64,000 nucleotides of DNA, taken from Rhizobium johnstonii 3841 (GTDB taxonomy: Bacteria; Pseudomonadota; Alphaproteobacteria; Rhizobiales; Rhizobiaceae). The position numbers and the translations under genes are program-made. The notes beneath the pieces are model-generated. The model did not search any database. It saw nothing but the letters and a program-made list of their open reading frames with translations, and had not been told where the DNA came from. This document shows, in pieces, positions 34,212 to 42,831 of the stretch (positions are counted from its first letter, which is position 1; each line of letters starts with the position of its first letter). The DNA is taken from contig NC_008380.1 of the NCBI RefSeq assembly GCF_000009265.1, positions 1,369,501 through 1,433,500 of the forward strand. The letters run 5' to 3'.

Positions 34212-34814
34212 ATGGCTTTCGAATTGCCTGAACTTCCCTATGATTACGAAGCGCTTGCTCCCTTCATGTCGAAGGAAACGCTGGAGTTCCACCACGACAA
34301 GCACCACAAGGCCTATGTCGACAACGGCAACAAGCTCGCCGCCGAAGCCGGTCTTTCGGACCTGTCGCTCGAAGACGTCGTCAAGAAGTCCTTCGGCACC
34401 AATGCCGGCCTCTTCAACAACGCGGCCCAGCACTACAACCACATCCATTTCTGGAAGTGGATGAAGAAGGGCGGCGGCGGCAACAAGCTGCCGGGCAAGC
34501 TCGAAGCGGCCTTTACCTCCGATCTCGGCGGCTACGACAAGTTCAAGGCCGATTTCGCCACTGCCGGCGCCACCCAGTTCGGCTCCGGCTGGGCCTGGGT
34601 TTCCGTCAAGAACGGCAAGCTCGAAATCTCCAAGACCCCGAACGGCGAAAACCCGCTCGTTCACGGCGCCACCCCGATCCTCGGCGTCGACGTCTGGGAA
34701 CACTCCTATTACATCGACTATCGCAACGCCCGCCCGAAATATCTCGAGGCCTTCGTCGACAGCCTGATCAACTGGGACTACGTCCTGGAACGCTACGAAG
34801 CAGCCACGAAGTAA
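34212..34814 (+). CDS. sodB: Superoxide dismutase, Fe/Mn type
   Basis: 200 residues. Metal ligands are the His of 'EFHHDKHHKAYVDNGNKLA', the His of NAAQHYNHIHFW, and Asp/His in 'GVDVWEHSYYIDYRNARP'. The 'TQFGSGWAWVSVKNGKLE' segment belongs to the C-terminal domain. It dismutates superoxide to H2O2 and O2. Residue type cannot settle Fe versus Mn; rhizobial enzymes of this group can take either. ATG 34212 has AGAGGAGAT; a strong stem-loop terminator follows at 34869. Confidence 0.92.
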   Translation: MAFELPELPYDYEALAPFMSKETLEFHHDKHHKAYVDNGNKLAAEAGLSDLSLEDVVKKSFGTNAGLFNNAAQHYNHIHFWKWMKKGGGGNKLPGKLEAAFTSDLGGYDKFKADFATAGATQFGSGWAWVSVKNGKLEISKTPNGENPLVHGATPILGVDVWEHSYYIDYRNARPKYLEAFVDSLINWDYVLERYEAATK

Positions 34815-34868
34815 GCGGTATCAGACGCGCCGCCACGGCGGCGATGTCGTCCGCCTCTTCGAACTCAG

Positions 34869-34902
34869 CACCCGGCGCCTCAAACGCCGGGTGTTTCGTT
34901 TT
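34869..34902 (+). terminator. Rho-independent terminator after sodB
   Basis: 9-bp perfect stem CACCCGGCG / CGCCGGGTG with a 7-base loop (CCTCAAA), followed by TTTCGTTTT. It lies 55 bases after the sodB stop codon, with the T-run on the plus strand, as expected for sodB transcription. Confidence 0.85.
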
Positions 34903-34951
34903 AACACGAAGCCGTCACATCCCTGTCATCGGCCGCTCCTAATCACGCCCC

Positions 34952-35797
34952 ATGTCCTCCTCTGCTTCTCTCCTGTTCCGCTTCGGCATCATCGCCGACC
35001 CGCAATATGCGGCGATCGCGCCGCATATTGCGATGGATCGCTATTATGCCAATAGCCTCGCCAAGGTCGCCGCGGCGATCGAGGTCTTCAACGGCGAGGA
35101 GCTAAGCTTCGTGATGACGCTTGGCGATGTCATCGACCGCAGCTTTTCAAGCTTCGACGATATCCTGCCGGTCTATGAGAAGCTCAGGCACGAGGCGCTC
35201 TTCCTGCTCGGCAACCACGATTTCTCGGTCTCTTCTGGGCATCTCTCCGACGTCGCTGCGCGTCTCGGCATGTCGTCGCCCTATTACAGCTTCTTGCGCC
35301 ACGGCTGGCGCTTTATCGTGCTCGACGGCAACGAGGTCAGCATCTTCGCGCCGCCCGAAGGCCATCATCATCGCGCCCTTGCCGCGGAGATGCTGGCGGA
35401 GCTGCAGGCAAAAGGTGCGAGGAATGCCCATCGCTGGAATGCCGCGCTGAGCGATGAGCAGTTCGCCTGGCTCGGCGATGAAATCGCAAAAGCGGCCGAG
35501 GCTGGCGAGAAGGTGATTGTCATGAATCACTATCCGGTGCATCCGCCCGGTGAGCACGGCATGTGGGATAGCGAACGCATCGTCGCGCTGCTCGCCTCCA
35601 GCAGCAATGTCGTCGCCTATCTCAACGGCCACGACCACGTCGGCAATTACGGCATGGCCGGCTCTTGTCACTTCGTCAATTTCAAGGGCGTCGTCGACAC
35701 CGAGACGCAAAACGCCTTCGCGATCGTCGAAGTTCATGCCGACCGCATCGAAATCCGCGGCTTCGGCCGCGAGGACAGCCGCACGCTTTCCATCTAA
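34952..35797 (+). CDS. Metallophosphoesterase (ADP-ribose/CDP-alcohol diphosphatase-like)
   Basis: 281 residues. The dinuclear metal motifs are D-x-Q 'GIIADPQYAA', GD of 'MTLGDVIDR', GNHD of 'LLGNHDFSV', then 'VIVMNHYPVH' and GHDH of 'YLNGHDHVGNYG'. The spacing suits the Mn-dependent ADP-ribose/CDP-alcohol diphosphatase family, which splits pyrophosphate bonds in such nucleotides. The last 4 bases overlap the convergent AraC gene at 35794. No signal peptide is visible, so it acts in the cytosol. Confidence 0.83.
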   Translation: MSSSASLLFRFGIIADPQYAAIAPHIAMDRYYANSLAKVAAAIEVFNGEELSFVMTLGDVIDRSFSSFDDILPVYEKLRHEALFLLGNHDFSVSSGHLSDVAARLGMSSPYYSFLRHGWRFIVLDGNEVSIFAPPEGHHHRALAAEMLAELQAKGARNAHRWNAALSDEQFAWLGDEIAKAAEAGEKVIVMNHYPVHPPGEHGMWDSERIVALLASSSNVVAYLNGHDHVGNYGMAGSCHFVNFKGVVDTETQNAFAIVEVHADRIEIRGFGREDSRTLSI

Positions 35798-36702
35798 CTG
35801 ATTGCTGGCCCAGCCGGCACCGCCTTCATTTCACTGATGTCGCGCTTCGGTGATGTGCCGAACATGCGGGCATATTCGCGGCTGAACTGCGAGGCGCTCT
35901 CGTAACCCACCTGGTAGGCCGCGTTTGCGGCGTTGAACCCATCGGTCACCATCAGCCGCCGGGCTTCGAGCAACCGCAATTGCTTCTGATACTGCAGCGG
36001 CGTCATCGAGGTCAGCACTTTGAAATGCTGGTGGAAGGAGGAAGGGCTCATCCTGGCTGCCGCCGCAAGCTTTTCCACCCGGACGGCGTCCGCAAAATTG
36101 CCGCGCAACAGGTAGATGGCCTCGGCCACGCGGCGCGTATGGCTGTCGGGCAATGCAAGCTTGCAGATCTCATCGCCATTTTTTCCGGAAAGCAACCAGA
36201 AACTGATCTCTCGCATGATTGCCGGATGAAGGATTGGGATCGCTTTAGGCGTCGCGAGCGTCCGGATCAGTCTCAGTATGCAGTCCTGCAGCTCGGGGCC
36301 GAATTCTTGTACGAAAACACCCGGCCCGCCGTCGCCTGCCGCCTTCGGCGGTGCATCCATCTCCTCCAGCACCTCGCGCAGGATAGTGACGTCGAGTTCC
36401 AGGTTGATGGCGATCATCGGCCGTTCGGCACTGGCTTTCGTCACCTGTCCGAAGGCCGGCATCTCGACGCTGATGATCAGCGCCTGCATCGCTTCGTAAT
36501 CGAAAAGGCGGTCTCCAAACATGAGCTGCTTGGCGCCGTCGACGATGATGCAGAGCGCCGGTCGGTAGATCGCCGGTTTCGGCATGGAGAGAGTGCTGGA
36601 ACGCATCAGGAAAAAGCCGTCAATAGCGGTGGTAAAGAGCCCGTCGCCTCCGCCATGGGCATCCATGTACCCATTGAGCGCCTTCTTCAGATCTGCGGAC
36701 AT
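35794..36702 (-). CDS. AraC family regulator with AraC_N domain
   Basis: 302 residues. The N-terminal half (about 15-170) is the AraC_N sensor (e.g. ALCIIVDGAKQLMFGDRLF). Two HTH motifs lie at the C-terminus: 'VEKLAAAARMSPSSFHQHFK' and 'RLMVTDGFNAANAAYQVGYE' followed by SASQFSREYARMFG. It is divergent from the SDR gene at 36882 with a 179-base spacer, so it likely activates or represses that oxidoreductase. Ligand unknown. Confidence 0.9.
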   Translation of the reverse strand: MSADLKKALNGYMDAHGGGDGLFTTAIDGFFLMRSSTLSMPKPAIYRPALCIIVDGAKQLMFGDRLFDYEAMQALIISVEMPAFGQVTKASAERPMIAINLELDVTILREVLEEMDAPPKAAGDGGPGVFVQEFGPELQDCILRLIRTLATPKAIPILHPAIMREISFWLLSGKNGDEICKLALPDSHTRRVAEAIYLLRGNFADAVRVEKLAAAARMSPSSFHQHFKVLTSMTPLQYQKQLRLLEARRLMVTDGFNAANAAYQVGYESASQFSREYARMFGTSPKRDISEMKAVPAGPAIS

Positions 36703-36881
36703 TCCTGGTCTCCAATGAACGCGGGGTCGGTCTGCCGCGCCGGTGAGGATGATCTTAATCCCTCAACCCGGCTGGGCAAGGTGTTTGGAGGAATAGGCAA
36801 GAAATTGCGGGATTTCGGCATTCAGGATTCCAGGCTTGCGGCGCATAAAACTGGCCTGTCAAAACATCAGGAGTACCTGAA

Positions 36882-37652
36882 ATGCCTAACCAGAACTCAA
36901 CCTCGAAAGTCGCAATCGTCACCGGCGGAAGCCGCGGCCTTGGCCGCAATACGGTCGTCAATCTGGCAAGGAGCGGCGTCGATGTGATCTTTACCTACAA
37001 CTCGAACCGCGACGAGGCGGAGAAGGTCGTCGCTGAGATCGAGGCGCTGGGCCGCAAGGCCGCCGCACTGCAACTCGATGCCGGCAACGTGGCGGCATTC
37101 GATACTTTTGTCGAAAGTGTCCGCGCGGTGCTTGAGGGCTGGGGTCGTCAGCATTTCGACTTTCTCGTCAACAATGCCGGCACCAGCTACCACGCGCCGA
37201 TATCGGAGACGACCGAGGCGGAGATGGACAAGCTTTACAACCTGCATTTCAAGGGGGTTTTCTTCCTCACGCAGAAGCTCCTGCCGGTGATCGAGGACGG
37301 CGGCCGCATCGTCAACCTCTCCAGCGGTCTTGCCCGCATGGCCATGGTTGGCGCCTCGGCCTATGGCTCGATGAAGGGTGCAGTCGAGGTGCTGACGCGC
37401 TACATGGCCAAGGAGCTTGGCCCCCGCGGCATTGCCGTCAACACCGTCGCCCCGGGCGCCATCGAGACCGATTTCAGCGGCGGCATGGTGCGGGACAATC
37501 CGGAGATCAACCGTGCAGTCGCCTCCATGACCGCACTCGGCCGCGCTGGCGTGCCCGACGATATCGGGCCGATGATCGCCTCCCTGTTGAGCGATGCCAA
37601 CCGTTGGGTCAATGCCCAGCGCATCGAGGTTTCCGGCGGCATGTCGCTCTGA
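36882..37652 (+). CDS. Short-chain dehydrogenase/reductase (SDR)
   Basis: 256 residues. Cofactor motif TGGSRGLG (14-21), NNAGTS in 'DFLVNNAGTSYHAPISETTEA', catalytic Ser in 'VNLSSGLARMAMVGASAYGS' and the Y-x3-K pair in AYGSMKGAVE, so all catalytic residues are present. The R after TGGSRG favours NADPH. It reduces a ketone or oxidises an alcohol of unknown structure. The ATG has CAGGAGTACCTG upstream and the neighbouring AraC regulator is divergent. Confidence 0.9.
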   Translation: MPNQNSTSKVAIVTGGSRGLGRNTVVNLARSGVDVIFTYNSNRDEAEKVVAEIEALGRKAAALQLDAGNVAAFDTFVESVRAVLEGWGRQHFDFLVNNAGTSYHAPISETTEAEMDKLYNLHFKGVFFLTQKLLPVIEDGGRIVNLSSGLARMAMVGASAYGSMKGAVEVLTRYMAKELGPRGIAVNTVAPGAIETDFSGGMVRDNPEINRAVASMTALGRAGVPDDIGPMIASLLSDANRWVNAQRIEVSGGMSL

Positions 37653-37674
37653 GCCATCCGACTTGGGCAAGCAG

Positions 37675-38367
37675 CTAGACGGCAACTGGTTTCTCCGTCC
37701 AGCCACTGGTCCACAGTTCCCGCAGCCGATCGCCGTCGCCTTTGAAGAAATCCTCAGCTGTCGCGCAGCGCTCCACCCGGTCGCTGCGGAAATTGCGGAT
37801 CGCCTGGCGCAGCTCGCACCAGGCGACGATATTGGCGGTCTGCGAATAATAGATCAGCGCGACCGGCCGGATTGTCCGCTCGCTGGCGCGGCCGAGCTCG
37901 TCGCGGTAGCCGAGCATCAGCTTGCGTTCGTCGCGGATCGCGCGGCGTACGATCGCCAGGTCGAAGCCTGCCGGCTGTGCAATCGAGCCCCAGGCGTAAA
38001 GCGCCTTATTGTCCATCGCCTGGCGCAGCGGCGCCGGCACGGCGCCTGATATCTTCCGGTTGACCCGGCGCGCGGCCTGCTTCAGCTCCTCGTCCGCCGT
38101 CCGTTCGAGCAGCGCCAGCGATAGCACGATCGCCTCCATCTCCTCGATCGAGAACATCAGCGGCGGCAGGTCGAAGCCCGGCCGCATGATGTAGCCGATG
38201 CCGCGCCCGCCCTCGATCGGCACCCGCATTGCCTGAAGGGCGGCGATGTCGCGATAGATCGAGCGCACGGTCACTTCGAGCGTCTCCGCCATGACAGCCG
38301 CCGTCATCGGCTTTCTTGCCAGCCTGAGGATCTGAATGATCTCGAAAAGCCGCGAGGCCTTGCGCAT
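37675..38367 (-). CDS. HTH/WYL-domain regulator (YafY-like)
   Basis: 230 residues. The N-terminal winged HTH has MRKASRLFEIIQILRLARKP and 'VTVRSIYRDIAALQAMRVPI' (residues 1-57), followed by a WYL domain with 'YYSQTANIVAWCELRQAIRN' that contains the conserved signature region and likely binds a small ligand or nucleic acid. It lies divergent to the LysE-type exporter and a perfect inverted repeat is between them. Probable autoregulator and controller of that exporter. Confidence 0.88.
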   Translation of the reverse strand: MRKASRLFEIIQILRLARKPMTAAVMAETLEVTVRSIYRDIAALQAMRVPIEGGRGIGYIMRPGFDLPPLMFSIEEMEAIVLSLALLERTADEELKQAARRVNRKISGAVPAPLRQAMDNKALYAWGSIAQPAGFDLAIVRRAIRDERKLMLGYRDELGRASERTIRPVALIYYSQTANIVAWCELRQAIRNFRSDRVERCATAEDFFKGDGDRLRELWTSGWTEKPVAV

Positions 38368-38392
38368 TTAACCTCTCCCATCCGCCACGCTC

Positions 38393-38410
38393 CTGACAAT
38401 ACACTGTCAG
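38393..38410. promoter_or_regulatory. Candidate WYL-regulator operator
   Basis: CTGACA-ATACAC-TGTCAG, a perfect 6-6-6 inverted repeat in the 129-base region between the WYL regulator and LysE genes, 25 bases before the regulator ATG and 86 before lysE. The TGACA half-sites with a 6-base spacer resemble sites described for YafY-type regulators. Confidence 0.6.
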
Positions 38411-38496
38411 TTGGGTTCCCGTATAGAGCCGCCTATCGGATTGAAATCAATCAGGGTCTTTCAAAACGGCCCGCAGAACTGAAGGCGGTAACTGAC

Positions 38497-39132
38497 ATGA
38501 ACTACCACGAAAACCTCTGGCTCTTCTTCACCCTTCTCTTTGGCATCATCATCGTGCCTGGCATGGACATGCTCTTCGTGCTCGCCAATTCGCTGACCGG
38601 CGGCGTCAAGCGTGGGCTGGCGGCGACCGGCGGCATCATGGCCGGCGGCGCCGTGCATTCGGCCTATGGCGCGGCCGGCGTCGGCGTGCTCGTCACCATG
38701 CTGCCGCAGCTTTTCAACGTGCTGCTCTTTGCCGGCGTTGCCTACATGATCTGGATCGGCCTTTCGCTGATCCGCAGTTCGATCACCGTCGAGGCGGTCG
38801 GGCCGGGAACCGCACGCTCCGGCTGGCGCGCCTTCCGCCAGGGCGCCGTCACCTGTCTGGTCAATCCGAAAGCCTATATCTTCATGTTTGCCGTCTACCC
38901 GCAGTTCCTCAGACCGGAGTATGGCCCGATTTGGATGCAGGGACTGATCATGGGCGCCATGACCGTCGTCACCCAGTTCGCCATTTACGGCACGCTGGCG
39001 ATGACGGCCGGCCGCAGCCGCGACCTGCTCATCGCAAACCCTGACGTTACGGCCTTTGTCGGCCGCTTCGCCGGACTGCTGCTGGTTGCGGTCTCTGCCT
39101 TCAGCCTCTGGCAGGGGTGGAAAAGCGCTTGA
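38497..39132 (+). CDS. LysE/RhtB family amino acid exporter
   Basis: 211 residues. Six hydrophobic segments; the family start 'LWLFFTLLFGIIIVPGMDML' with the G-x-x-x-x-P and the 'GGVKRGLAATGGIMAGGAVH' loop are typical of LysE/RhtB translocators. A further signature, RQGAVTCLVNPKAYIFMFA, lies mid-protein. It exports an amino acid or homoserine-lactone-like compound. Expression is probably controlled by the divergent WYL regulator and its operator at 38393. Confidence 0.87.
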   Translation: MNYHENLWLFFTLLFGIIIVPGMDMLFVLANSLTGGVKRGLAATGGIMAGGAVHSAYGAAGVGVLVTMLPQLFNVLLFAGVAYMIWIGLSLIRSSITVEAVGPGTARSGWRAFRQGAVTCLVNPKAYIFMFAVYPQFLRPEYGPIWMQGLIMGAMTVVTQFAIYGTLAMTAGRSRDLLIANPDVTAFVGRFAGLLLVAVSAFSLWQGWKSA

Positions 39133-39140
39133 GCGCCACT

Positions 39141-39197
39141 GCATGTCGCCCGGAAGTGTGCAGCGGTTCCGGGATAACGACATGCATAAAAGCAGAG
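39141..39197. repeat. Dispersed 3' repeat, copy a (family C)
   Basis: GCATGTCGCCCGGAAGTGTG, then CAGCGGTTCCGGGATAACGA and CATGCATAAAAGCA. Outer arms GCATGTCG / CGACATGC pair. This is the first of five related elements (39141, 39786, 40874, 42832, 45007), each directly behind a plus-strand gene. Confidence 0.6.
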
Positions 39198-39323
39198 AAC
39201 GGCCTATCACATTGTTTTTATGATGATCCGGCAAAACGTGACTGCCCGGAAGCATGGATTTTGTCATGCTGCCGGTGCAGATTGGCCATCGGCCAGCTTG
39301 GCCGAGGAAAAAGGGAGAGCAAT

Positions 39324-39764
39324 ATGAATTGGAAAGCAGCGGCTGCGGCCGTAGTCATGGCCGGCATGGCCTTCGGTTCGGTGACCGCCGCCGACGGAAC
39401 CCATGATTCGCGCGTTGCGCTGATGAAGCAGATCGGCGGTTCGGCCGGGGCCTTGGCAGCCATCGCCAAGGGCACCAAGCCCTATGACGCCGAAGCGGTG
39501 AAGGCGGCGCTGACGACGATCGCCGCAACGGCCAAGGTTTTCCCCGACCAGTTCAAGCCGGGCACGGAGACAGGCGACGAGGCAGCGAGCCCGAAGATCT
39601 GGGAAAACATGGACGACTTCAAGGCCCGCGCCGCCAAGCTCTCCGCTGATGCCGAAACCGCGCTGGCTCAGCTTCCGGCCGATCCTGCGGCCATCGGCGC
39701 CACGATGAACACGCTCGGGGCCAATTGCGCCGGCTGTCACAAGGCCTATCGCCTCGGCAAGTGA
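39324..39764 (+). CDS. Cytochrome c' (class II)
   Basis: 146 residues after a start at 39324 (AGGGAGAGC). A signal peptide (MNWKAAAAAVVMAGMAFGSV, cleaved near TAA) exports it to the periplasm. The heme motif CAGCHK is at the very C-terminus (NTLGANCAGCHKAYR), as in four-helix cytochromes c'. Such proteins bind NO or act in electron transfer/defence. No partner gene is visible; the diheme cytochrome at 39959 follows after 195 bases containing a repeat. Confidence 0.9.
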   Translation: MNWKAAAAAVVMAGMAFGSVTAADGTHDSRVALMKQIGGSAGALAAIAKGTKPYDAEAVKAALTTIAATAKVFPDQFKPGTETGDEAASPKIWENMDDFKARAAKLSADAETALAQLPADPAAIGATMNTLGANCAGCHKAYRLGK

Positions 39765-39785
39765 GCGATAGGCCGTTTTCGTCTG

Positions 39786-39844
39786 GAGCAATTCCAGCAA
39801 AAGTGTGCAGCGGTTTTGCGTCCGGGATTTCGCAAAGCAAAGAT
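39786..39844. repeat. Dispersed 3' repeat, copy b (family C)
   Basis: GAGCAATTCCAGCAAAAGTG, TGCAGCGGTTTTGCGTCC, GGGATTTCGCAAAGCAAAG. Shares AGTGTGCAGCGGTT with copy a and GAGCAATTCCA with copy d. Confidence 0.6.
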
Positions 39845-39958
39845 AGTACTGGATCCGCGCCGGCCTTGTCGCCGGCGCGGATCGCCTTATTCTCCGCCTG
39901 CGCGGACCGGTCGAATGATCGATCTGCAAGGAAATATTGACAACAGGGGAGGCGGCGC

Positions 39959-40873
39959 ATGGTCCGCAGGTTCATCCGGGTACTGCTCTGTCTGATCGGC
40001 GTCGCCGTCCTCGGCGGAGGCGCCTTCTATCTCGTCACCGCACCCGATCCGCTGCCGGAAAGCCATTGGGCGGGTCTCGGCGCACCGGATCCGGCAAACG
40101 GCCAGGCGGTCTTCTGGGCGGGCGGCTGTGTCAGCTGTCATGCCGCGCCCGGGTCCGAAGGCGATGCCAAGCTGACACTTGCAGGCGGCCTGGCACTGAA
40201 GAGCCCTTTCGGCACCTTCCACGTGCCGAACATATCACCCGATGAAAAAGCCGGCATCGGCACCTGGACGCTTGCCGAGTTCGGCAATGCGATGAAGCGC
40301 GGCGTCGGCCCGGGCGGGCAACATCTCTATCCGTCTTTTCCCTATGGCTCTTATTCCCGCATGAGCGACAAGGACGTCAACGATCTCTATGGCTTCCTGA
40401 AAACCCTGCCGAAGAGCGCAAACGTGGCGCCGCCGCATGAACTGCCGTTCCCCTTCAACATCCGGCTGGCGCTCGGCGGCTGGAAATTCCTCTATCTCAA
40501 CGACCAGCCGCGCGTCGCCCTGGCAAAGAGCGACGACAAGATCAAGCGCGGGCAATATCTCGTCGAAGGCCCCGGCCATTGCGGCGAATGCCATACGCCG
40601 CGTGATGCGCTCGGCGGCTTCAAGGCGAATCAGTGGCTTGCCGGCGCGCCCAATCCGGAAGGGAAGGGCCGCATACCCGATATCACCCCGGCCTCCGAGA
40701 GCATCGGCGGCTGGAGCGAGGCCGATATCGCCAGCTACCTCGAAACCGGCTTCACCCCCGATTTCGATTCCGTCGGCGGCTCGATGGTCGATGTGCAGCA
40801 GAACATCGCCCATCTGCCGGCCTCCGATCGTGAAGCGATCGCCGCCTATCTGAAGGCCGTGCCGGGACGCTAA
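39959..40873 (+). CDS. Diheme cytochrome c (dehydrogenase-subunit type)
   Basis: 304 residues. An N-terminal membrane anchor or signal (RFIRVLLCLIGVAVLGGGAF) precedes two heme motifs: CVSCH (about 58) and CGECH (about 206), with distal Met or His candidates in PNISPDEKAGIG and PDITPAS. The layout resembles the cytochrome subunit of alcohol, aldehyde or gluconate dehydrogenases. No dehydrogenase gene is beside it, so its donor is unknown; the PQQ glucose dehydrogenase at 45907 is too far away to be presumed its partner. Confidence 0.87.
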   Translation: MVRRFIRVLLCLIGVAVLGGGAFYLVTAPDPLPESHWAGLGAPDPANGQAVFWAGGCVSCHAAPGSEGDAKLTLAGGLALKSPFGTFHVPNISPDEKAGIGTWTLAEFGNAMKRGVGPGGQHLYPSFPYGSYSRMSDKDVNDLYGFLKTLPKSANVAPPHELPFPFNIRLALGGWKFLYLNDQPRVALAKSDDKIKRGQYLVEGPGHCGECHTPRDALGGFKANQWLAGAPNPEGKGRIPDITPASESIGGWSEADIASYLETGFTPDFDSVGGSMVDVQQNIAHLPASDREAIAAYLKAVPGR

Positions 40874-40932
40874 AGCATGTTGTGCAAAACTGCGCAGCGG
40901 TTTTGCGGCAACGACATGCGTAAAAACAAAAA
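40874..40932. repeat. Dispersed 3' repeat, copy c (family C)
   Basis: AAGCATGTTGTGCAAAACTG, CGCAGCGGTTTTGCGGCA, ACGACATGCGTAAAAACAAAA. Outer GCATGTTGT / ACGACATGC arms and an inner GCAAAAC / GTTTTGC stem give a long cruciform immediately behind the cytochrome stop codon. Confidence 0.6.
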
Positions 40933-40979
40933 TCCAAAGTGCGGTTGTGCTTGGCACCTTCGCAAGGTCCCACGCCTGT

Positions 40980-41609
40980 TTATAGGGAGGTGGGACCTGG
41001 CATCAGATCATAGGGATGGCGCCAGCCGGGCATCTTGCTGATACGATCTTTCCAGGCTGCGATAGCCGGGAAGGCGCTGTGATCTATCCCGGTTTCCTCC
41101 GGCATGAAGACGTAGCCCGCCAGAGAGAGGTCTGCGATTGTCAGCCGGTCGCCGACCATGAAGGCCCGGTGCGCCAGATGTTCGTCAACAATGGCATAGG
41201 CAGCTTTGGCTCTCAGTCTCAAAAACTCGACGACGGGCGTCTCGCCGCTCTTCTGGAGGCCATACATGAACCTCAGCGTCGCGTAGTAGCTCGTGAATTT
41301 ATGGTTGTCGAAAAGAATCCAACGCATGATGTCACGCCGTTCTTCGGCTGTCTGCGCCCCAAAGTGGCCTGTCATCTCTGACAAGTAGTCCAGGATGATC
41401 CCCGATTGGCTGATCTTCGTTTGGCCATGTTCGAGCACAGGGGCTTCGCCCTGCTCGTTTATGGTTTTTCGCCATTGTTCGGTGCGTGTTTCGCCACCCA
41501 GATAGTCAACGAAAATGCTCTCCCACTCGATGCCGGCAAGTGTGAGGAAGAGCGCGACCTTGTAACAGTTCCCCGAGAGAGCGAAGCAATGTAGTTTGAA
41601 ATCTGGCAT
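40980..41609 (-). CDS. Glutathione S-transferase family protein
   Basis: 209 residues. N-terminal thioredoxin fold, 'MPDFKLHCFALSGNCYKVAL' with the catalytic Ser/Cys region, 'GEAPVLEHGQTKISQSGIIL' (the Glu-Ser GSH-binding turn appears as QSG) and a C-terminal helical domain 'VGDRLTIADLSLAGYVFMPE'. It conjugates or transfers glutathione. It differs clearly from the GST at 28523. No regulator is adjacent. Confidence 0.87.
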   Translation of the reverse strand: MPDFKLHCFALSGNCYKVALFLTLAGIEWESIFVDYLGGETRTEQWRKTINEQGEAPVLEHGQTKISQSGIILDYLSEMTGHFGAQTAEERRDIMRWILFDNHKFTSYYATLRFMYGLQKSGETPVVEFLRLRAKAAYAIVDEHLAHRAFMVGDRLTIADLSLAGYVFMPEETGIDHSAFPAIAAWKDRISKMPGWRHPYDLMPGPTSL

Positions 41610-41795
41610 AAAAGCTCCTCATGCAATTCGATAATTGTCAGTTGGCTGAAGCCGGTCCTTGCACAAACCCGGGCGGCCGCTTCATGCCTTCCAGCCCTGA
41701 AGCGCGTCGCAATCTTTCAGATTCGCTCGTCGCGCTTTAGGCCTTTATGTCAACGCACCCCGCTATCGCAACGCCGCTCACTTTGCGCACGCGCT

Positions 41796-42290
41796 TTAGG
41801 CGATCGACTGCATGTAGCGCATGCCGGTCACCGGACGCGGGGTGAAATCGAGCTGTTCGTAGAAGCGGTGCGCCAGCACGTTTCCGGTCGCCGCGCTGAC
41901 CGAGAGGTAGCCGCAGCCGGCATTGCGGGCGGTCTCGCGCGCCCGGTCGACGAGCAACTGGCCGGTGCCGTGGCCGCGATGGCCGTCACGTACGAAGAGG
42001 TGGTGCAGGTCCATGCCGCGCTTGCCTTCCTGCGCCCTGTAGAGCGGCACGAGAATGGCATAGCCGATCAGCCCTTCGCTGGTCTCGGCGACGAGCGCAT
42101 TGATCCAGGGCAGGGGCCCGAAGAGGTCGCGCTCCAACTGCTCCGGCGTTGTAGCAGCCGCATCGCCGTGATGGGCGGCAAGCAGGGCGATCATCTCGCC
42201 GAGTTCAGGCAGGTCGCGCGGCTTGGCGGCGCGGATCGTCACCACCGATGGGCGCATCAGTGAAATTTCGCTGTCTTCGATTTCGGTCAT
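41796..42290 (-). CDS. GNAT family N-acetyltransferase
   Basis: 164 residues from the ATG at 42290; the frame extends upstream but that part has no domain. The acetyl-CoA motif A is 'VRDGHRGHGTGQLLVDRARE', with the final 'VSAATGNVLAHRFYEQLDFT' strand and helix. 'MDLHHLFV' gives the beta-4 splay. Acceptor unknown. The start lies 269 bases from dmeR, and the two genes are divergent. Confidence 0.83.
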   Translation of the reverse strand: MTEIEDSEISLMRPSVVTIRAAKPRDLPELGEMIALLAAHHGDAAATTPEQLERDLFGPLPWINALVAETSEGLIGYAILVPLYRAQEGKRGMDLHHLFVRDGHRGHGTGQLLVDRARETARNAGCGYLSVSAATGNVLAHRFYEQLDFTPRPVTGMRYMQSIA

Positions 42291-42527
42291 GGTCTTCGCG
42301 TCCTTTGATAGTCTGCCGTCAGGACGCTGCCGATACAACAAAGCCGCCTGACGGCGGCTTGTTGACAATATGATCTTGTCCGGCCGCCCTTTACAGGTAC
42401 AGCCAAAAATACGAGCGGCTCTGGTGCGCGTTCTTGATCATGGATCATAGATCGTCGGAAACGCGGGCTTTGTCAATGGCGGATCAAGCCCATCACAGGC
42501 ATTGAGCTCCGGCTTCACTCTTGATAC

Positions 42528-42541
42528 CATACCCCCCTATG
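42528..42541. promoter_or_regulatory. DmeR operator (G/C-tract inverted repeat)
   Basis: CATA-CCCCCC-TATG, an inverted repeat around a six-base C tract, 18 bases before the dmeR start. This is the type of site bound by RcnR/CsoR proteins; it lies where it would block the dmeR promoter until nickel or cobalt is bound. Confidence 0.75.
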
Positions 42542-42558
42542 CTATATGCGAGCCCATC

Positions 42559-42831
42559 ATGTCCCACACCACCCTGCAGAAAAAGAAGCTCGTCGCCCGC
42601 ATCAGTCGCCTGAAGGGGCAGATGGAGGCGGTCGAGCGCGCGCTCGAGGCCGAGCGCCCCTGTGGCGAGATCCTGCAACTGCTCGCTTCGATCCGCGGCG
42701 CCCTGACCGGGCTGACCGGCGAGGTGCTTGACGATCACCTGCGCGAGCATGTGCTGAATGCCGCCGACGATGCGGCCAGGGCAGAGGCGGTCGAGGAAAT
42801 ATCGGAAGTCTTGAGAACCTATATGCGCTGA
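42559..42831 (+). CDS. dmeR: DmeR, RcnR/CsoR-type nickel/cobalt-responsive repressor
   Basis: 90 residues from the ATG at 42559 (MSHTTLQKKKLVARISRLKG). All-helical DUF156 fold. The first His (residue 3), the cysteine of 'RPCGEILQLLASIRGAL' and the His of 'VLDDHLREHVLNAADDA' are the usual metal ligands of RcnR-like sensors. The ORF runs 57 bases further upstream but through the operator, so it was trimmed. In R. leguminosarum DmeR derepresses dmeF when Ni or Co is high; the order here is the same. Confidence 0.88.
   Translation: MSHTTLQKKKLVARISRLKGQMEAVERALEAERPCGEILQLLASIRGALTGLTGEVLDDHLREHVLNAADDAARAEAVEEISEVLRTYMR

Noticed and set aside
39324..40873. Cytochrome genes as part of the PQQ glucose dehydrogenase electron route
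   Set aside because: gcd is over 5 kb away on the other strand and membrane glucose dehydrogenase gives electrons to ubiquinone directly.
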